Part shown: positions 25,291-34,149 of the stretch, piece by piece | How the letters are laid out: each line of letters starts with the position of its first letter | Position numbering within the stretch: position 1 is the first letter of the stretch | Origin: Kerstersia similis | GTDB taxonomy: Bacteria > Pseudomonadota > Gammaproteobacteria > Burkholderiales > Burkholderiaceae_B | Reading direction: 5' to 3' | DNA: 44,748 bases | NCBI RefSeq assembly: GCF_965139615.1 | Contig: NZ_CBCSIQ010000032.1 | Location: 1-44,748 of the forward strand | Position numbers and translations under genes: made by a program | Notes under the pieces: model-generated | Databases searched by the model: none | Seen by the model: only the letters and a program-made list of their open reading frames with translations | Told to the model about the DNA's origin: nothing

Positions 25291-25340
25291 AAGTGGTACC
25301 ACGAAGAAAGCCTCAAGTGGCGCTTTTTGGCGGTCCACAT
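25291..25340. promoter_or_regulatory. Candidate MocR operator cluster
   Basis: The divergent region holds GTGGTACCAC (a perfect ten-base palindrome, 25293-25302), AAGTGGCGC from 25315, and GGTCCACAT (25332-25340; on the minus strand ATGTGGACC). The shared core GTGG(T/A)CC resembles half-sites reported for some MocR/PdxR regulators. The motifs are seen; binding is inferred. Confidence 0.35.
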
Positions 25341-25546
25341 GGCGCGTACTGTTTCATAACAGCGCGCGACGGACAGTTGCCGCAGACGGCCCGGCCGGCG
25401 CGCTGCCCTCCCTGCGGGGCGGAGCCAGGCGAGGCCTTCATTCGGGTAGCCCCCGGGTTTTCCTGAATGGCGGCGCGGAGTAGCCGGTCATGACGACGGA
25501 CATGCCCCGCATTTCAACAGTGTTGTCATTTATGGACAATGAGACC

Positions 25547-27133
25547 ATGATGAAAAACCTTAATTTCTTTCCTCGGAAATTTGTGTGCGGCGTGGCGCTG
25601 GCCCTGTTGCCCATGGTGATGGCGGCTACGGCAGCCCAGGCGCAGACGCGTGGCGGCACGCTGGGGCTGGTCGCCAATCCGGAGCCGCCATCCATCGTGA
25701 CGGCCATGAATTCCATGGTGGCGGCGCAATACATGGGCAGCAAGGTTTTCCAGGGCTTGCTGACTTATGACGGCAATATGCAGCCGCGCCCGGAACTGGC
25801 CAAGTCGTGGACGATTTCCGATGACGGCCTGACCTATGTGTTTGAGTTGCAGGAAGGAGTGAAGTGGCATGACGGCCAGCCGTTTACTGCCGATGATGCG
25901 GTTTTCACCATCGGTACCCTGCTGCCTGCGGTGCATGTTCGCACCGGTTTGGTGCTGAAGAACTATCTTGAATCAGTGACGGCCAAGGATCCCCACACTG
26001 TCGAGATCAAGCTGAAGAAACCTTTCCCGCCATTCATTTCCATGTTCGAGTCGGGCACCATGCCGATGATGCCCAAGCATCTGTATGAAGGCACCGATTT
26101 CGCCCGCAATCCGGCCAACCAGAAGCCGGTCGGCACCGGGCCGTTCCGCTTCAAGGAATGGAAGCGTGGTTCCTACCTGCGCCTGGAGCGCAACCCGGAT
26201 TACTGGAAGCCCGGGCTGCCCTATCTGGATGGGGTGGTGTTCTACATGATGCCGGATGCGGCGTCGCGGGTGGTGGCATTCGAGAATGGCACGGTGCAGA
26301 TGCTGCGCAGCGGCGATCTGGAAGTGTCCGATCTGAAGCGGCTGCAAGGCATGGATGGCGTGGATTACACCGCCAAGGGCTGGGAGCTGTTTTCACCGAC
26401 CTATCACTTGCAGCTCAACCTGCGCAAACCGCCTTTCGATAACGTGAAGGTGCGCCAGGCGATTCAGCACGCGCTGGACCGGCAGTTCATTGTTGATGTG
26501 ATTTTCGAAGGCCAGAACTGGCCGGCAACCGGGCCGTTCGCCACGACGGAACTGTTCTATGAAAAGGATGTGCCGCAATATCCGTATGACCTCGACAAGG
26601 CGCGCGCGCTGATCAAGGAGTCTGGTGTCGATGTTGGCGCACGGCCGGTGAAACTGCTCAACATGGCGCTGGGCGGCAACTATGACCGCCTGCTGGAATA
26701 TACCAAGCAGATGCTGGAACAGATCGGCTTCCGGGTGGAAATCGAAGCCAGCGATGGCGGTACCTGGGCGAGCAAGGTCAGCAACTGGGATTACGACATT
26801 ACCTTCAACCTGCCTTACCAGTATGGCGATCCGGCATTGGGGGTAGAGCGGCTCTACGTGACGCGCAATATTTCCAAGGGCAGCCCGTTTGCCAACAACC
26901 AGGGCTACAGCAACCCCGAAGCCGATGCCTTGTGGGAGAAGGCAGGCCAGGAACTGGATCCTGCCAAGCGAGCGGCGTACTACAGCGATCTGCAGAAGAT
27001 TCTGGCGCGGGATGTGGCGAACAACTGGTTGATGGATATCGAGTTCGGCACGGTCTCCAAGGCCAACGTCAAGAACCCGGTAAGTTCGGGCCATAGCCTG
27101 ACGGAGTCGCTGGATACCGTCTTCATCGAATAG
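25547..27133 (+). CDS. Peptide/opine/nickel-type ABC transporter substrate-binding protein
   Basis: 528 residues. A signal peptide (KFVCGVALALLPMVMAATAAQA, in part) precedes a family 5 (DppA-like) binding domain. Supporting stretches are PRPELAKSWTISDDGLTYVF, VKWHDGQPFTADDAVFT and VGTGPFRFKEWKRGSYL. It would capture a peptide-like or opine-like compound in the periplasm. Two adjacent ATGs (25547, 25550) and two upstream ones (25490, 25529) compete; 25547 gives the best signal peptide. It opens the putative operon, with permease genes after a 97 bp gap. Confidence 0.93.
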   Translation: MMKNLNFFPRKFVCGVALALLPMVMAATAAQAQTRGGTLGLVANPEPPSIVTAMNSMVAAQYMGSKVFQGLLTYDGNMQPRPELAKSWTISDDGLTYVFELQEGVKWHDGQPFTADDAVFTIGTLLPAVHVRTGLVLKNYLESVTAKDPHTVEIKLKKPFPPFISMFESGTMPMMPKHLYEGTDFARNPANQKPVGTGPFRFKEWKRGSYLRLERNPDYWKPGLPYLDGVVFYMMPDAASRVVAFENGTVQMLRSGDLEVSDLKRLQGMDGVDYTAKGWELFSPTYHLQLNLRKPPFDNVKVRQAIQHALDRQFIVDVIFEGQNWPATGPFATTELFYEKDVPQYPYDLDKARALIKESGVDVGARPVKLLNMALGGNYDRLLEYTKQMLEQIGFRVEIEASDGGTWASKVSNWDYDITFNLPYQYGDPALGVERLYVTRNISKGSPFANNQGYSNPEADALWEKAGQELDPAKRAAYYSDLQKILARDVANNWLMDIEFGTVSKANVKNPVSSGHSLTESLDTVFIE

Positions 27134-27230
27134 CACGTGCAGCACGGGCCGTGGCAGCCGTCACGGCCTGGATGGACGGCGAGCTGGCGCGGCAGGGGGC
27201 CGCGCCAGGCAACTGGACGCGAGGTATCCG

Positions 27231-28226
27231 ATGTTTATTTCCTTCCTTACGACGCGGTTGTTCAAGGCGCTGATGGTGATGCTGGGCGTGGTCGTCATCA
27301 ATTTTTTCCTGATACGCATGGCGCCGGGCGATCCTGCGGCTGTGCTGGCCGGCGAGTCGGGGGCCAGCGACCCGGCATTCGTTGAGGCGCTGCGGGTGCA
27401 GTTCGGGCTGGACCAGCCCTTGCTGACGCAGCTGTGGGTGTACCTGAAGGGGGCGGTGCAGCTCGACCTGGGCTATTCCTATCGCAACCATATCCCCGTG
27501 TTCGATCTGATCATGGAACGCTTGCCGGCCACCTTGCTGCTGATGGCGGCCGCCTTCGTGATTTCCATTGTGGCTGGCGTGGCGCTGGGCGCACTGGCAG
27601 CGCGTTCGCGGTTCCGCAACCGGCACCGCTGGGTCGATAGCCTGGTGATGTCCTCGGCCATGCTGCTGTATGCCACGCCGCTGTTCTGGCTGGCCTTGCT
27701 CAGCGTGATTGTGTTTTCGGTCATGCTGGGGTGGTTTCCGGCCTTTGGCATGGAAACGGTGGCTGCCGGGTTTACCGGTTGGGAACGAGTGCTGGATATT
27801 GGCCGCCATCTGGTGCTGCCGGCCTGTTCCCTGGCCGCATTTTTCATGGCGGTCTATGCCCGCCTGATCCGGGCCTCCATGCTGGAGGTGATGGGCATGG
27901 ATTACGTCAAGACGGCGCGCGCCAAAGGAGTGCCTGCCGGCCGTGTCCTGCGGGTGCATGTCATGCGCAATGCCTTGATGCCGGTCGTCACATTTGCCGG
28001 GGTGCAACTGGGCCAGCTGGCTGGCGGCGCGGTGCTGACAGAAACCGTATTCGGCTGGCCCGGCGTGGGCAGGCTGATGTTCGACGCCTTGCTGCAGCGT
28101 GACTATCAGTTGCTGCTGGGCGGATTCTTGGTGACCTCGGCCATGGTGGTGTTCTTCAACTTCATGGCGGATCTGGTGTACCGGGTGCTGGATCCGCGTA
28201 TCGGCGCCAATGGAGCGAAATCATGA
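27231..28226 (+). CDS. ABC transporter permease, DppB type
   Basis: 331 residues with six membrane helices. Features are RMAPGDPAAVLAG near the N-terminus, the periplasmic domain FGLDQPLLTQLWVYL and the ATPase-contact EAA loop DYVKTARAKGVPAGRVL. It forms the channel with the next gene, overlapping it by four bases (ATGA). Confidence 0.94.
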   Translation: MFISFLTTRLFKALMVMLGVVVINFFLIRMAPGDPAAVLAGESGASDPAFVEALRVQFGLDQPLLTQLWVYLKGAVQLDLGYSYRNHIPVFDLIMERLPATLLLMAAAFVISIVAGVALGALAARSRFRNRHRWVDSLVMSSAMLLYATPLFWLALLSVIVFSVMLGWFPAFGMETVAAGFTGWERVLDIGRHLVLPACSLAAFFMAVYARLIRASMLEVMGMDYVKTARAKGVPAGRVLRVHVMRNALMPVVTFAGVQLGQLAGGAVLTETVFGWPGVGRLMFDALLQRDYQLLLGGFLVTSAMVVFFNFMADLVYRVLDPRIGANGAKS

Positions 28227-29062
28227 AATCGCTGAGCAAACATTACTTGCGCAACTATGGCGCAGTGGCAGGGCTGGCATTCTTCGCCTTGGTGGCATTG
28301 GTAGCCTTGCTCGGGCCGATGCTGTACCCGCAATCGCCATGGATGATCGTGGCGCGTCCCATGCAGCTGCCGTTTTCCAATATGGCGTACCCGCTGGGTA
28401 CGGACATGCTGGGGCGCGATGTGCTGGCCGGGCTGATTTATGGTGCTCGCGTATCACTCACGGTCGGTCTGGTGGCGACTGCCGTGGCGCTCAGCGTGGG
28501 GGTGTTGGTGGGGGCGGTTGCCGGATATGCCGGCGGGTTGATCGACGACGCACTGATGGCCGTGACGGAATTCTTCCAGACCATTCCGCAACTGGTGATG
28601 GCGGTGCTGGTCGTGGCCATTCTCAATCCTTCGCTGTATTCCGTCGTGGGGGCGATTGCGCTGGTTTCGTGGCCGCCGGTCGCGCGGCTGGTGCGAGGGG
28701 AATTCATGTCCCTGCGGGAGCGGGAGTTCGTGCAGGCGGCGGTCGTGATTGGGCAGCGTCCCAGCCGCATCGTGCTGACACAGATACTGCCCAATGCCAT
28801 GTCTTCCATCATTGTCATGGGGTCTTTCATGGTGGCCACGGCCATTCTGACGGAGGCTGCGCTGTCCTTCCTGGGGTTGGGCGATCGCAACCAGATGAGC
28901 TGGGGGTTCATGATCGGTGCAGCGCGCAGCGTGATCCGGCAATCCTGGTGGCTGAGCATCGCGCCGGGCGTGGCAATCCTGATGACGGTGCTGGCGATCA
29001 ACCTGATCGGCGAAGGGTTGAATGATGCGCTCAATCCGCACTTGCGCCGACGTGGCGAGTGA
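28223..29062 (+). CDS. ABC transporter permease, DppC type
   Basis: 279 residues. It has the DppC features LGTDMLGRDVLAGLIYGARVSL (in part, LGTDMLGRDVLAGL), the EAA loop REFVQAAVVIGQRPSRIV and the C-terminal SFLGLGDRNQMSWG. It starts within the last codons of the DppB gene. Confidence 0.94.
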   Translation: MKSLSKHYLRNYGAVAGLAFFALVALVALLGPMLYPQSPWMIVARPMQLPFSNMAYPLGTDMLGRDVLAGLIYGARVSLTVGLVATAVALSVGVLVGAVAGYAGGLIDDALMAVTEFFQTIPQLVMAVLVVAILNPSLYSVVGAIALVSWPPVARLVRGEFMSLREREFVQAAVVIGQRPSRIVLTQILPNAMSSIIVMGSFMVATAILTEAALSFLGLGDRNQMSWGFMIGAARSVIRQSWWLSIAPGVAILMTVLAINLIGEGLNDALNPHLRRRGE

Positions 29063-29089
29063 ACCGTGCGAGCCAAGGGGAAACACGAA

Positions 29090-30892
29090 ATGAATACGAG
29101 CCATACGAGTGCCAACGCAGGCTTGATGCGACAGATGCAGGGTGGGGCGGACAGGCGCGACCTGCAATTTTTCGCCGCACGTAGCCCTGCGCCAACTGCA
29201 GCGCCTGGCCCGCAGGAGAGTCCGACGGACGGGAGCCAGTCCGCCGTGTTGTTGCAGGTGCAGGGTTTGAGTATTGCTTTGCCGTCGAGCGGCAGCGATC
29301 GGCCCTATGCGGTGCGTGATGTCTCCTATGAGGTGCGCGCCGGGGAAATTCTGTGCCTGGTCGGAGAATCCGGTTCCGGCAAATCCATGAGCGCCAATGC
29401 CATCATGGGGCTGCTGCCGGACTATCTGAAGCCGGAGACGGGCCGCATCCTGTTTCGCGGGCGTGACCTGTTGCAGACGGGCGAGGAGGATATGCGCAAA
29501 CTGCGCGGCCGGGAAATCGCCATGGTGTTCCAGGAGCCGCTATCTGCGCTCAATCCGGTCATGAGCGTGGGCGATCAGATCCTGGAAGTGTTGCGTGTGC
29601 ATCAGGCCTACCCTGGCGCGTCGGGCGTGCAGCGGGTGCTGGAGCTGCTGGAATTCGTGGGCCTGCCCGAACCGGCCACGCTGTACAAAGCCTATCCGTT
29701 CCGTTTGTCCGGCGGCCAGCGCCAGCGGGTGGTGATTGCCATGGCACTGGCGCTGGAGCCGGGGCTGCTGATTGCCGATGAGCCGACCACAGCGCTGGAT
29801 GTGACGACCCAGGCGCAGATTCTGGCGCTGATCAAGCGCATACAGCGAGAGAAAGGCATGGGGGTGGTATTCGTCACCCACGATTTCGGGGTGGTGGCGG
29901 AAATCGCAGACCGGGTCGCCGTCATGGAGCGTGGCTTGCTGGTGGAGCAGGGCCCGGCGGCACAGGTGCTGGAAGCCCCGACCCATCCCTACACCCGCCG
30001 CTTGATTGCCGCCGTGCCGGGGCGCCGGGGCACGGCTTTGCCAGAGAAAACCGAGGATTGCGTCATGCGGGTGGAAGGTTTGCGCAAGGTCTATGCCAGT
30101 GGCAGCCGCTTGTTGCGCACGCGCCGCGAAGTCATTGCTGTGGACAATGTGAGCCTGGAGGTACGCCGTGGCGAAACCCTGGGCATCGTCGGAGAATCCG
30201 GATCGGGCAAGTCCACGATAGGCAAGTGCCTGCTGCGCCTGACCTCGGTGGATGGCGGCGCCATCCATTTTGGCGGTGTCGATATCACGCGCATGAGCGA
30301 ACGGGAATTCCGCCCCTTGCGCAAGGATGTGCAGATGATTTTCCAGGATCCCTTCGCCTCGCTCAATCCGCGTCATACGGTGGGCCGCATCATCACGGAC
30401 GGGCCGCGTGCCAATGGCGTATCGCAGGTTGATGCCGAACGTCGTGCGCGAGCCTTGCTGGAGCGTGTCGGCCTGGAAGCGTCGGCCTTCGATCGGCATC
30501 CGGGGCAGTTTTCCGGCGGGCAGCGGCAACGCATCGGGATTGCCCGCGCGTTGGCGCTGGAGCCCCGCCTGCTGGTGGCGGATGAGTCGGTATCGGCGCT
30601 GGATGTGTCGGTGCAGGAGCAGGTGCTGGCCTTGCTGGCGGATCTGCAGCGCAGCCTGGATATCGCCATGATTTTCATCACTCATGACCTGCGCGTGGCC
30701 GCGCAGATCTGCCACCGCGTAGCGGTCATGCACAAAGGCAAGGTAGTGGAGTACGGGCCGGCCGCAAAGATTTTTGATGCGCCGTCGGACCCCTATACCC
30801 AGCGCCTGGTACGGGCCATCCCGGGCCAGCAGTGGTATAGCCGCCTGATGGATGAGCGTGTGAAGCACCGCGGCGGGCCAGGGATAGCATGA
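29090..30892 (+). CDS. Fused double ATPase of the dipeptide-type ABC transporter (DppD-DppF)
   Basis: 600 residues, two complete ATP-binding cassettes in one chain. The first has Walker A GESGSGKS, signature LSGGQRQR and Walker B LLIADEPTTALD. The second has GESGSGKS, FSGGQRQR and LLVADESVSALD; the usual glutamate is kept in both. HPYTRRLIAAVPG follows the first domain, the DppD-type C-terminal element. The start ATG 29090 has AGGGG ahead; a GTG at 29066 would add only eight residues. An N-terminal extension of about 50 poorly conserved residues precedes the first domain. Confidence 0.93.
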   Translation: MNTSHTSANAGLMRQMQGGADRRDLQFFAARSPAPTAAPGPQESPTDGSQSAVLLQVQGLSIALPSSGSDRPYAVRDVSYEVRAGEILCLVGESGSGKSMSANAIMGLLPDYLKPETGRILFRGRDLLQTGEEDMRKLRGREIAMVFQEPLSALNPVMSVGDQILEVLRVHQAYPGASGVQRVLELLEFVGLPEPATLYKAYPFRLSGGQRQRVVIAMALALEPGLLIADEPTTALDVTTQAQILALIKRIQREKGMGVVFVTHDFGVVAEIADRVAVMERGLLVEQGPAAQVLEAPTHPYTRRLIAAVPGRRGTALPEKTEDCVMRVEGLRKVYASGSRLLRTRREVIAVDNVSLEVRRGETLGIVGESGSGKSTIGKCLLRLTSVDGGAIHFGGVDITRMSEREFRPLRKDVQMIFQDPFASLNPRHTVGRIITDGPRANGVSQVDAERRARALLERVGLEASAFDRHPGQFSGGQRQRIGIARALALEPRLLVADESVSALDVSVQEQVLALLADLQRSLDIAMIFITHDLRVAAQICHRVAVMHKGKVVEYGPAAKIFDAPSDPYTQRLVRAIPGQQWYSRLMDERVKHRGGPGIA

Positions 30893-30966
30893 GTGGATGG
30901 CAGGATGAGGGCGCCCAGGCGGAAGCCGGGCGGACATGATTGATGCAGAGAAAGGAAGCCGTACCC

Positions 30967-31941
30967 ATGACTGAACGTATGCAAGCATCATCCGGTGTGG
31001 TGCAAGAGACCGGCACGATGACGGCCGCTTTGCTGAGCCGCTCTTTCGACCTGTCGTTTCTCAAGCCGCAGTTGGAAGCAGCCATTCCCGGCCTGGAGGT
31101 CGTCGAGTGGCCGGACCCACGCCATGCGCAGGCCGAACTGGCCGTGTGCTGGGATGTGCCGGATGAGGTCTATGCCGGCATGCCCAGGCTGAAGCTGGTG
31201 CACAGCATTGCGGCCGGGGTGGATAACGTGGTGGCAGGCCAGGATCTGCGCGGCCTGCCGGTATGCCGCGTGGTGGACCCGGACCTGGCCGAAGGCATGT
31301 TGCAGTACGTGCTGTGGAGCGTACTGTATTTCCACCGCAGCCTGGACCGGGCATTGGCCCAGCAGCGCCAGGCTCAGTGGCTCCGGCCGTTGCAGACCCA
31401 TGCCTCCACGTGTCGCGTGGGCATCATGGGGCTGGGCGAAATGGGCGGGCACGTGGCGCAGGGCTTGGTGCAGCGGGGCTATGCCGTGCGCGGCTGGTCA
31501 CGCACGCCGCGTCAGCTGGAAGGTGTGCAGGCATACAGCGGCGCGGCGCAGTTCGACGCGTTCCTGGCGGGTTGCGACATCCTGGTCTGCCTGTTGCCGC
31601 TGACGGACAGCACACGCGGCATTCTGAACCGGCGCCTGTTTGCCGCCTTGCCGCCGGGGGCTGCGCTGATTCATTGTGGCCGGGGCGCGCACCTGGTGGA
31701 GCAGGATCTGGCCGATGCCCTGGCCAGCGGTCATATGCGCGGCGCGGTGCTGGATGTTTTCGCGCGCGAGCCGCTGCCCGAGGATCATCCGTTCTGGCAC
31801 ATGCCAGGTGTGGTGGTCACGCCGCACATGGCCACCATGGCGTCCTGGGAGGCCGTGATCAGCCAGGTGGCCGACAACGTGGCGCGGCTGCGCGCCGGGC
31901 GGGATTTGCTCAATACCGTGGATCCGGTGCTGGGCTATTGA
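30967..31941 (+). CDS. D-2-hydroxyacid dehydrogenase, GhrA-like
   Basis: 324 residues. The NAD(P)-binding motif GIMGLGEMG and the catalytic arginine (CGRGAHLVEQDL), glutamate (FAREPLPEDHP) and histidine (TPHMATM) are present. Relatives reduce glyoxylate and hydroxypyruvate in the cytoplasm. ATG 30967 is used because AAAGGAAG precedes it; ATG 30940 is an alternative. It lies 74 bp behind the ATPase gene, which suggests that a 2-keto or 2-hydroxy acid arises from the imported compound. Confidence 0.88.
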   Translation: MTERMQASSGVVQETGTMTAALLSRSFDLSFLKPQLEAAIPGLEVVEWPDPRHAQAELAVCWDVPDEVYAGMPRLKLVHSIAAGVDNVVAGQDLRGLPVCRVVDPDLAEGMLQYVLWSVLYFHRSLDRALAQQRQAQWLRPLQTHASTCRVGIMGLGEMGGHVAQGLVQRGYAVRGWSRTPRQLEGVQAYSGAAQFDAFLAGCDILVCLLPLTDSTRGILNRRLFAALPPGAALIHCGRGAHLVEQDLADALASGHMRGAVLDVFAREPLPEDHPFWHMPGVVVTPHMATMASWEAVISQVADNVARLRAGRDLLNTVDPVLGY

Positions 31942-32120
31942 CCACGCGCCCAAGCGCCAGCCCCGGGCTGAAGTCCGGGGTATCGCGTGGCGGTAACCAT
32001 ACGGTGCGGTCGTTGCTTCCGTATGGCGGCGGAGACGCTTCAGCCTGCAGGCCGAAGGTCTTCAGGATTGGAAATTCGCATGTTCATTCATTCAAGATAG
32101 ATTGCCGGGAGCCAGAACTC

Positions 32121-33110
32121 ATGAGTCGCAACGAAAAGGATCTCAACGATGTCTATCCCGGGCATTTCGCGCCCGTGGATCCTCAGATAGCCACCTTCCT
32201 GAGCCGCTCGGCGGAAGTGGCGGCACAGCACCCCCGGCGCGACCGCGTCAGCCTGGCGGAAGGGCGCCGCATCGGTGAACGTGTCAAGGCGCAATGGGTG
32301 GCCGGCGGGCCGGAGATGGCGCGCACAGTGGAACGCGAAGTGCCGACCCGGCATGGCCCCGTGCGCATCCGTGTGCATTACCCGGCGCAGCGCCGGCTGC
32401 CGGGCGCCTTGATGTATATCCATGGCGGCGGTTTCGTGGTGTTCAGCCTGGATACCCACGACCGGGTCATGCGCGAGTATGCGCAGCGGGCCGGCATCGT
32501 GGTGGTCGGGGTGGATTATTCGCTGGCGCCGGAGGCCCGTTTCCCGCAGCCGCTGGAAGAGTGTACGGATGTCATGCGCTGGCTGCGTGAACATGCGGGC
32601 GAACTGGAGGTGGACCCTGAGGGACTGTTCATTGGCGGGGATTCGGCTGGCGGCAACCTGTCGCTGGGCACCTGCGTGGCCCTGCGTGATGCCGGCGAGC
32701 CCTTGCCGCTGGGCATGCTGCTCAATTACGGCGGCTTCAGCACGCGCATGTACCGCAATTCCATGGTGCGCTATGGCGGGGGCGAATATGGCCTGTCACT
32801 GCACATGATGGCCTGGTTCTACCGGGCTTATCTCGGGCGTCCGGAAGATTTCGAGGACCCGCGCATGTGCCTGGTGAAGGCGCGCCTGGATGGCTTGCCG
32901 CCGGCGTTGCTGGTCATTGCGGAATGCGACCCGCTTTACGACGACAGCATCGAGATGGCGGAATGCCTGAAACAGGCGGGGGTCGAGGTGGAGGCGCGGG
33001 TCTATCCGGGCACTGTGCACAGCTTCCTGGAAGCGGTGGAGATTGCGGATGTAGCTGGCCGGGCCTTGGACGAAAGCTGCGACTGGATGCGCAGGCACGC
33101 CGAAGCATGA
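32121..33110 (+). CDS. Alpha/beta hydrolase, hormone-sensitive-lipase family (esterase)
   Basis: 329 residues. HGGGF (oxyanion hole), GDSAGG (nucleophile serine), the acid region ECDPLYDD and the histidine motif GTVHSF make a complete family IV lipase/esterase triad. No signal peptide, so it acts in the cytoplasm on a short-chain ester or amide. ATG 32121 starts the family sequence. A 179 bp gap from the dehydrogenase contains hairpin CCATACGG (31997-32004) / CCGTATGG (32019-32026). Confidence 0.9.
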   Translation: MSRNEKDLNDVYPGHFAPVDPQIATFLSRSAEVAAQHPRRDRVSLAEGRRIGERVKAQWVAGGPEMARTVEREVPTRHGPVRIRVHYPAQRRLPGALMYIHGGGFVVFSLDTHDRVMREYAQRAGIVVVGVDYSLAPEARFPQPLEECTDVMRWLREHAGELEVDPEGLFIGGDSAGGNLSLGTCVALRDAGEPLPLGMLLNYGGFSTRMYRNSMVRYGGGEYGLSLHMMAWFYRAYLGRPEDFEDPRMCLVKARLDGLPPALLVIAECDPLYDDSIEMAECLKQAGVEVEARVYPGTVHSFLEAVEIADVAGRALDESCDWMRRHAEA

Positions 33111-33222
33111 GATGAGCAAAGCGGCCGCGAGGCCGTAGCCGTGCGCTGTCTTTCCCCTGCCCGCCGGGTTGGGGCCGGGCACACGCACGCCTGCGGATCA
33201 GCGGCGGCAGGAGACGACGGAT

Positions 33223-33906
33223 ATGTACACCCCGAAAGCGTATGTCGAAAATGATCTTGGTGTCCTGCATGAACACATGCGGCTCTGGAGTTTTGCCACC
33301 CTGGTGACCGCCGGCGCCAATGGCGTGCAGGCCACTCACCTGCCGTTCCTGCTGGAAGAAGGCGGGCCGGAAGGCCTGGGCATCCTGACCACCCACCTGG
33401 CGCGGGCCAATCCGCAGAGCCAGGATCTGCTGGCCGGTGCGCCAGCGCTGGTCATCTTCCAGGGGCCGCATGCCTTCGTGACGCCGAGCTGGTATGTGAA
33501 CCAGATGACTTTCCCGACCTGGAACTACACCGCCATCCATGCGCGCGGCCAGCCGGAACTGATCGAAGACCCCGAGGACATACACGAGCTGCTGCGCGAA
33601 ACCGTGGCGATTTATGACACGCCGCTGGGCGGCAACTGGTGCTTCGACGTCATGCCTGCCGACATGATCGTGCCGCGTCTGCGCGCCATCATGGGCGTGC
33701 GTATTCCCGTGACCAAACTGGAAGGCAAGTTCAAGATCAACCAGGACAAATCACGCGAGGATCAGTTGGGCGTGGTTGCGGCGCTGGAGGCCCAGCCGGA
33801 TTCCCAGGCGCGTGATATGGCGGCGCTGATGCGGCGTTGTTTGAGGCTGGAGGCGGCTGTGGCGGATAAACCGCAAGACGCTGTGCCAGCCAAGGCGCGG
33901 GCATGA
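33223..33906 (+). CDS. PaiB-like FMN-binding protein
   Basis: 227 residues. MYTPKAYVENDLGVLHEHM, ATHLPFLLEE and the HAFVTPSWY...VPTWNY-like stretch (here FPTWNYTAIHARG) match the PaiB/FMN-binding split-barrel family. Members have been described as repressors of degradative genes in Bacillus, or as flavoproteins of unknown reaction. AGGAGA lies nine bases ahead of ATG 33223. It is the last gene of the putative transporter operon and converges on the ELWxxDGT array. Confidence 0.87.
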   Translation: MYTPKAYVENDLGVLHEHMRLWSFATLVTAGANGVQATHLPFLLEEGGPEGLGILTTHLARANPQSQDLLAGAPALVIFQGPHAFVTPSWYVNQMTFPTWNYTAIHARGQPELIEDPEDIHELLRETVAIYDTPLGGNWCFDVMPADMIVPRLRAIMGVRIPVTKLEGKFKINQDKSREDQLGVVAALEAQPDSQARDMAALMRRCLRLEAAVADKPQDAVPAKARA

Positions 33907-33945
33907 AAACAAGCCGCCGTTCTTCCGCTAGGAAAACCGGCGGCT
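33903..33945 (-). terminator. Terminator of the minus-strand siderophore/ELWxxDGT operon (possibly bidirectional)
   Basis: AGCCGCCG (33912-33919) pairs with CGGCGGCT (33938-33945), with further A/G-T/C pairing in the interior around a CTAG loop. On the minus strand it is followed by TTGTTTTC. It lies beyond the in-frame tail of the last lipoprotein gene. Confidence 0.6.
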
Positions 33946-34017
33946 GTGCCTTCAAGCGGGGCCGCGTGGTGGGGTGCCTGCCGGGCGTTGGGGCCGGGCG
34001 GAACACCTTGCCGGGCA

Positions 34018-34149
34018 TCAGTACGGTTTGCTGCGGGCGCGGTGTTTTGCGGCCAACAGCAGCAAGGCCAGTGCCGGCCAGAGCGGCAGGGCACCGCCGC
34101 CGCCAGCTGGCGCCGCTTTCGTCCTCTCGTCTTTACGCGGAAGAGATGA
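34018..34149 (-). pseudogene. In-frame C-terminal sorting-type tail downstream of a TGA stop
   Basis: Directly after the TGA (34150-34152) of the lipoprotein gene, the same frame stays open for 43 codons and ends in TGA at 34018-34020. It encodes a charged spacer (LPRKDERTK), then APAGGGG, a hydrophobic helix LPLWPALALLLLAA and a basic end KHRARSKPY. This is the tripartite layout of GlyGly-CTERM-like sorting signals. It lacks its own start codon and ribosome-binding site. Either a nonsense change cut it off or the TGA is read through. Confidence 0.6.
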
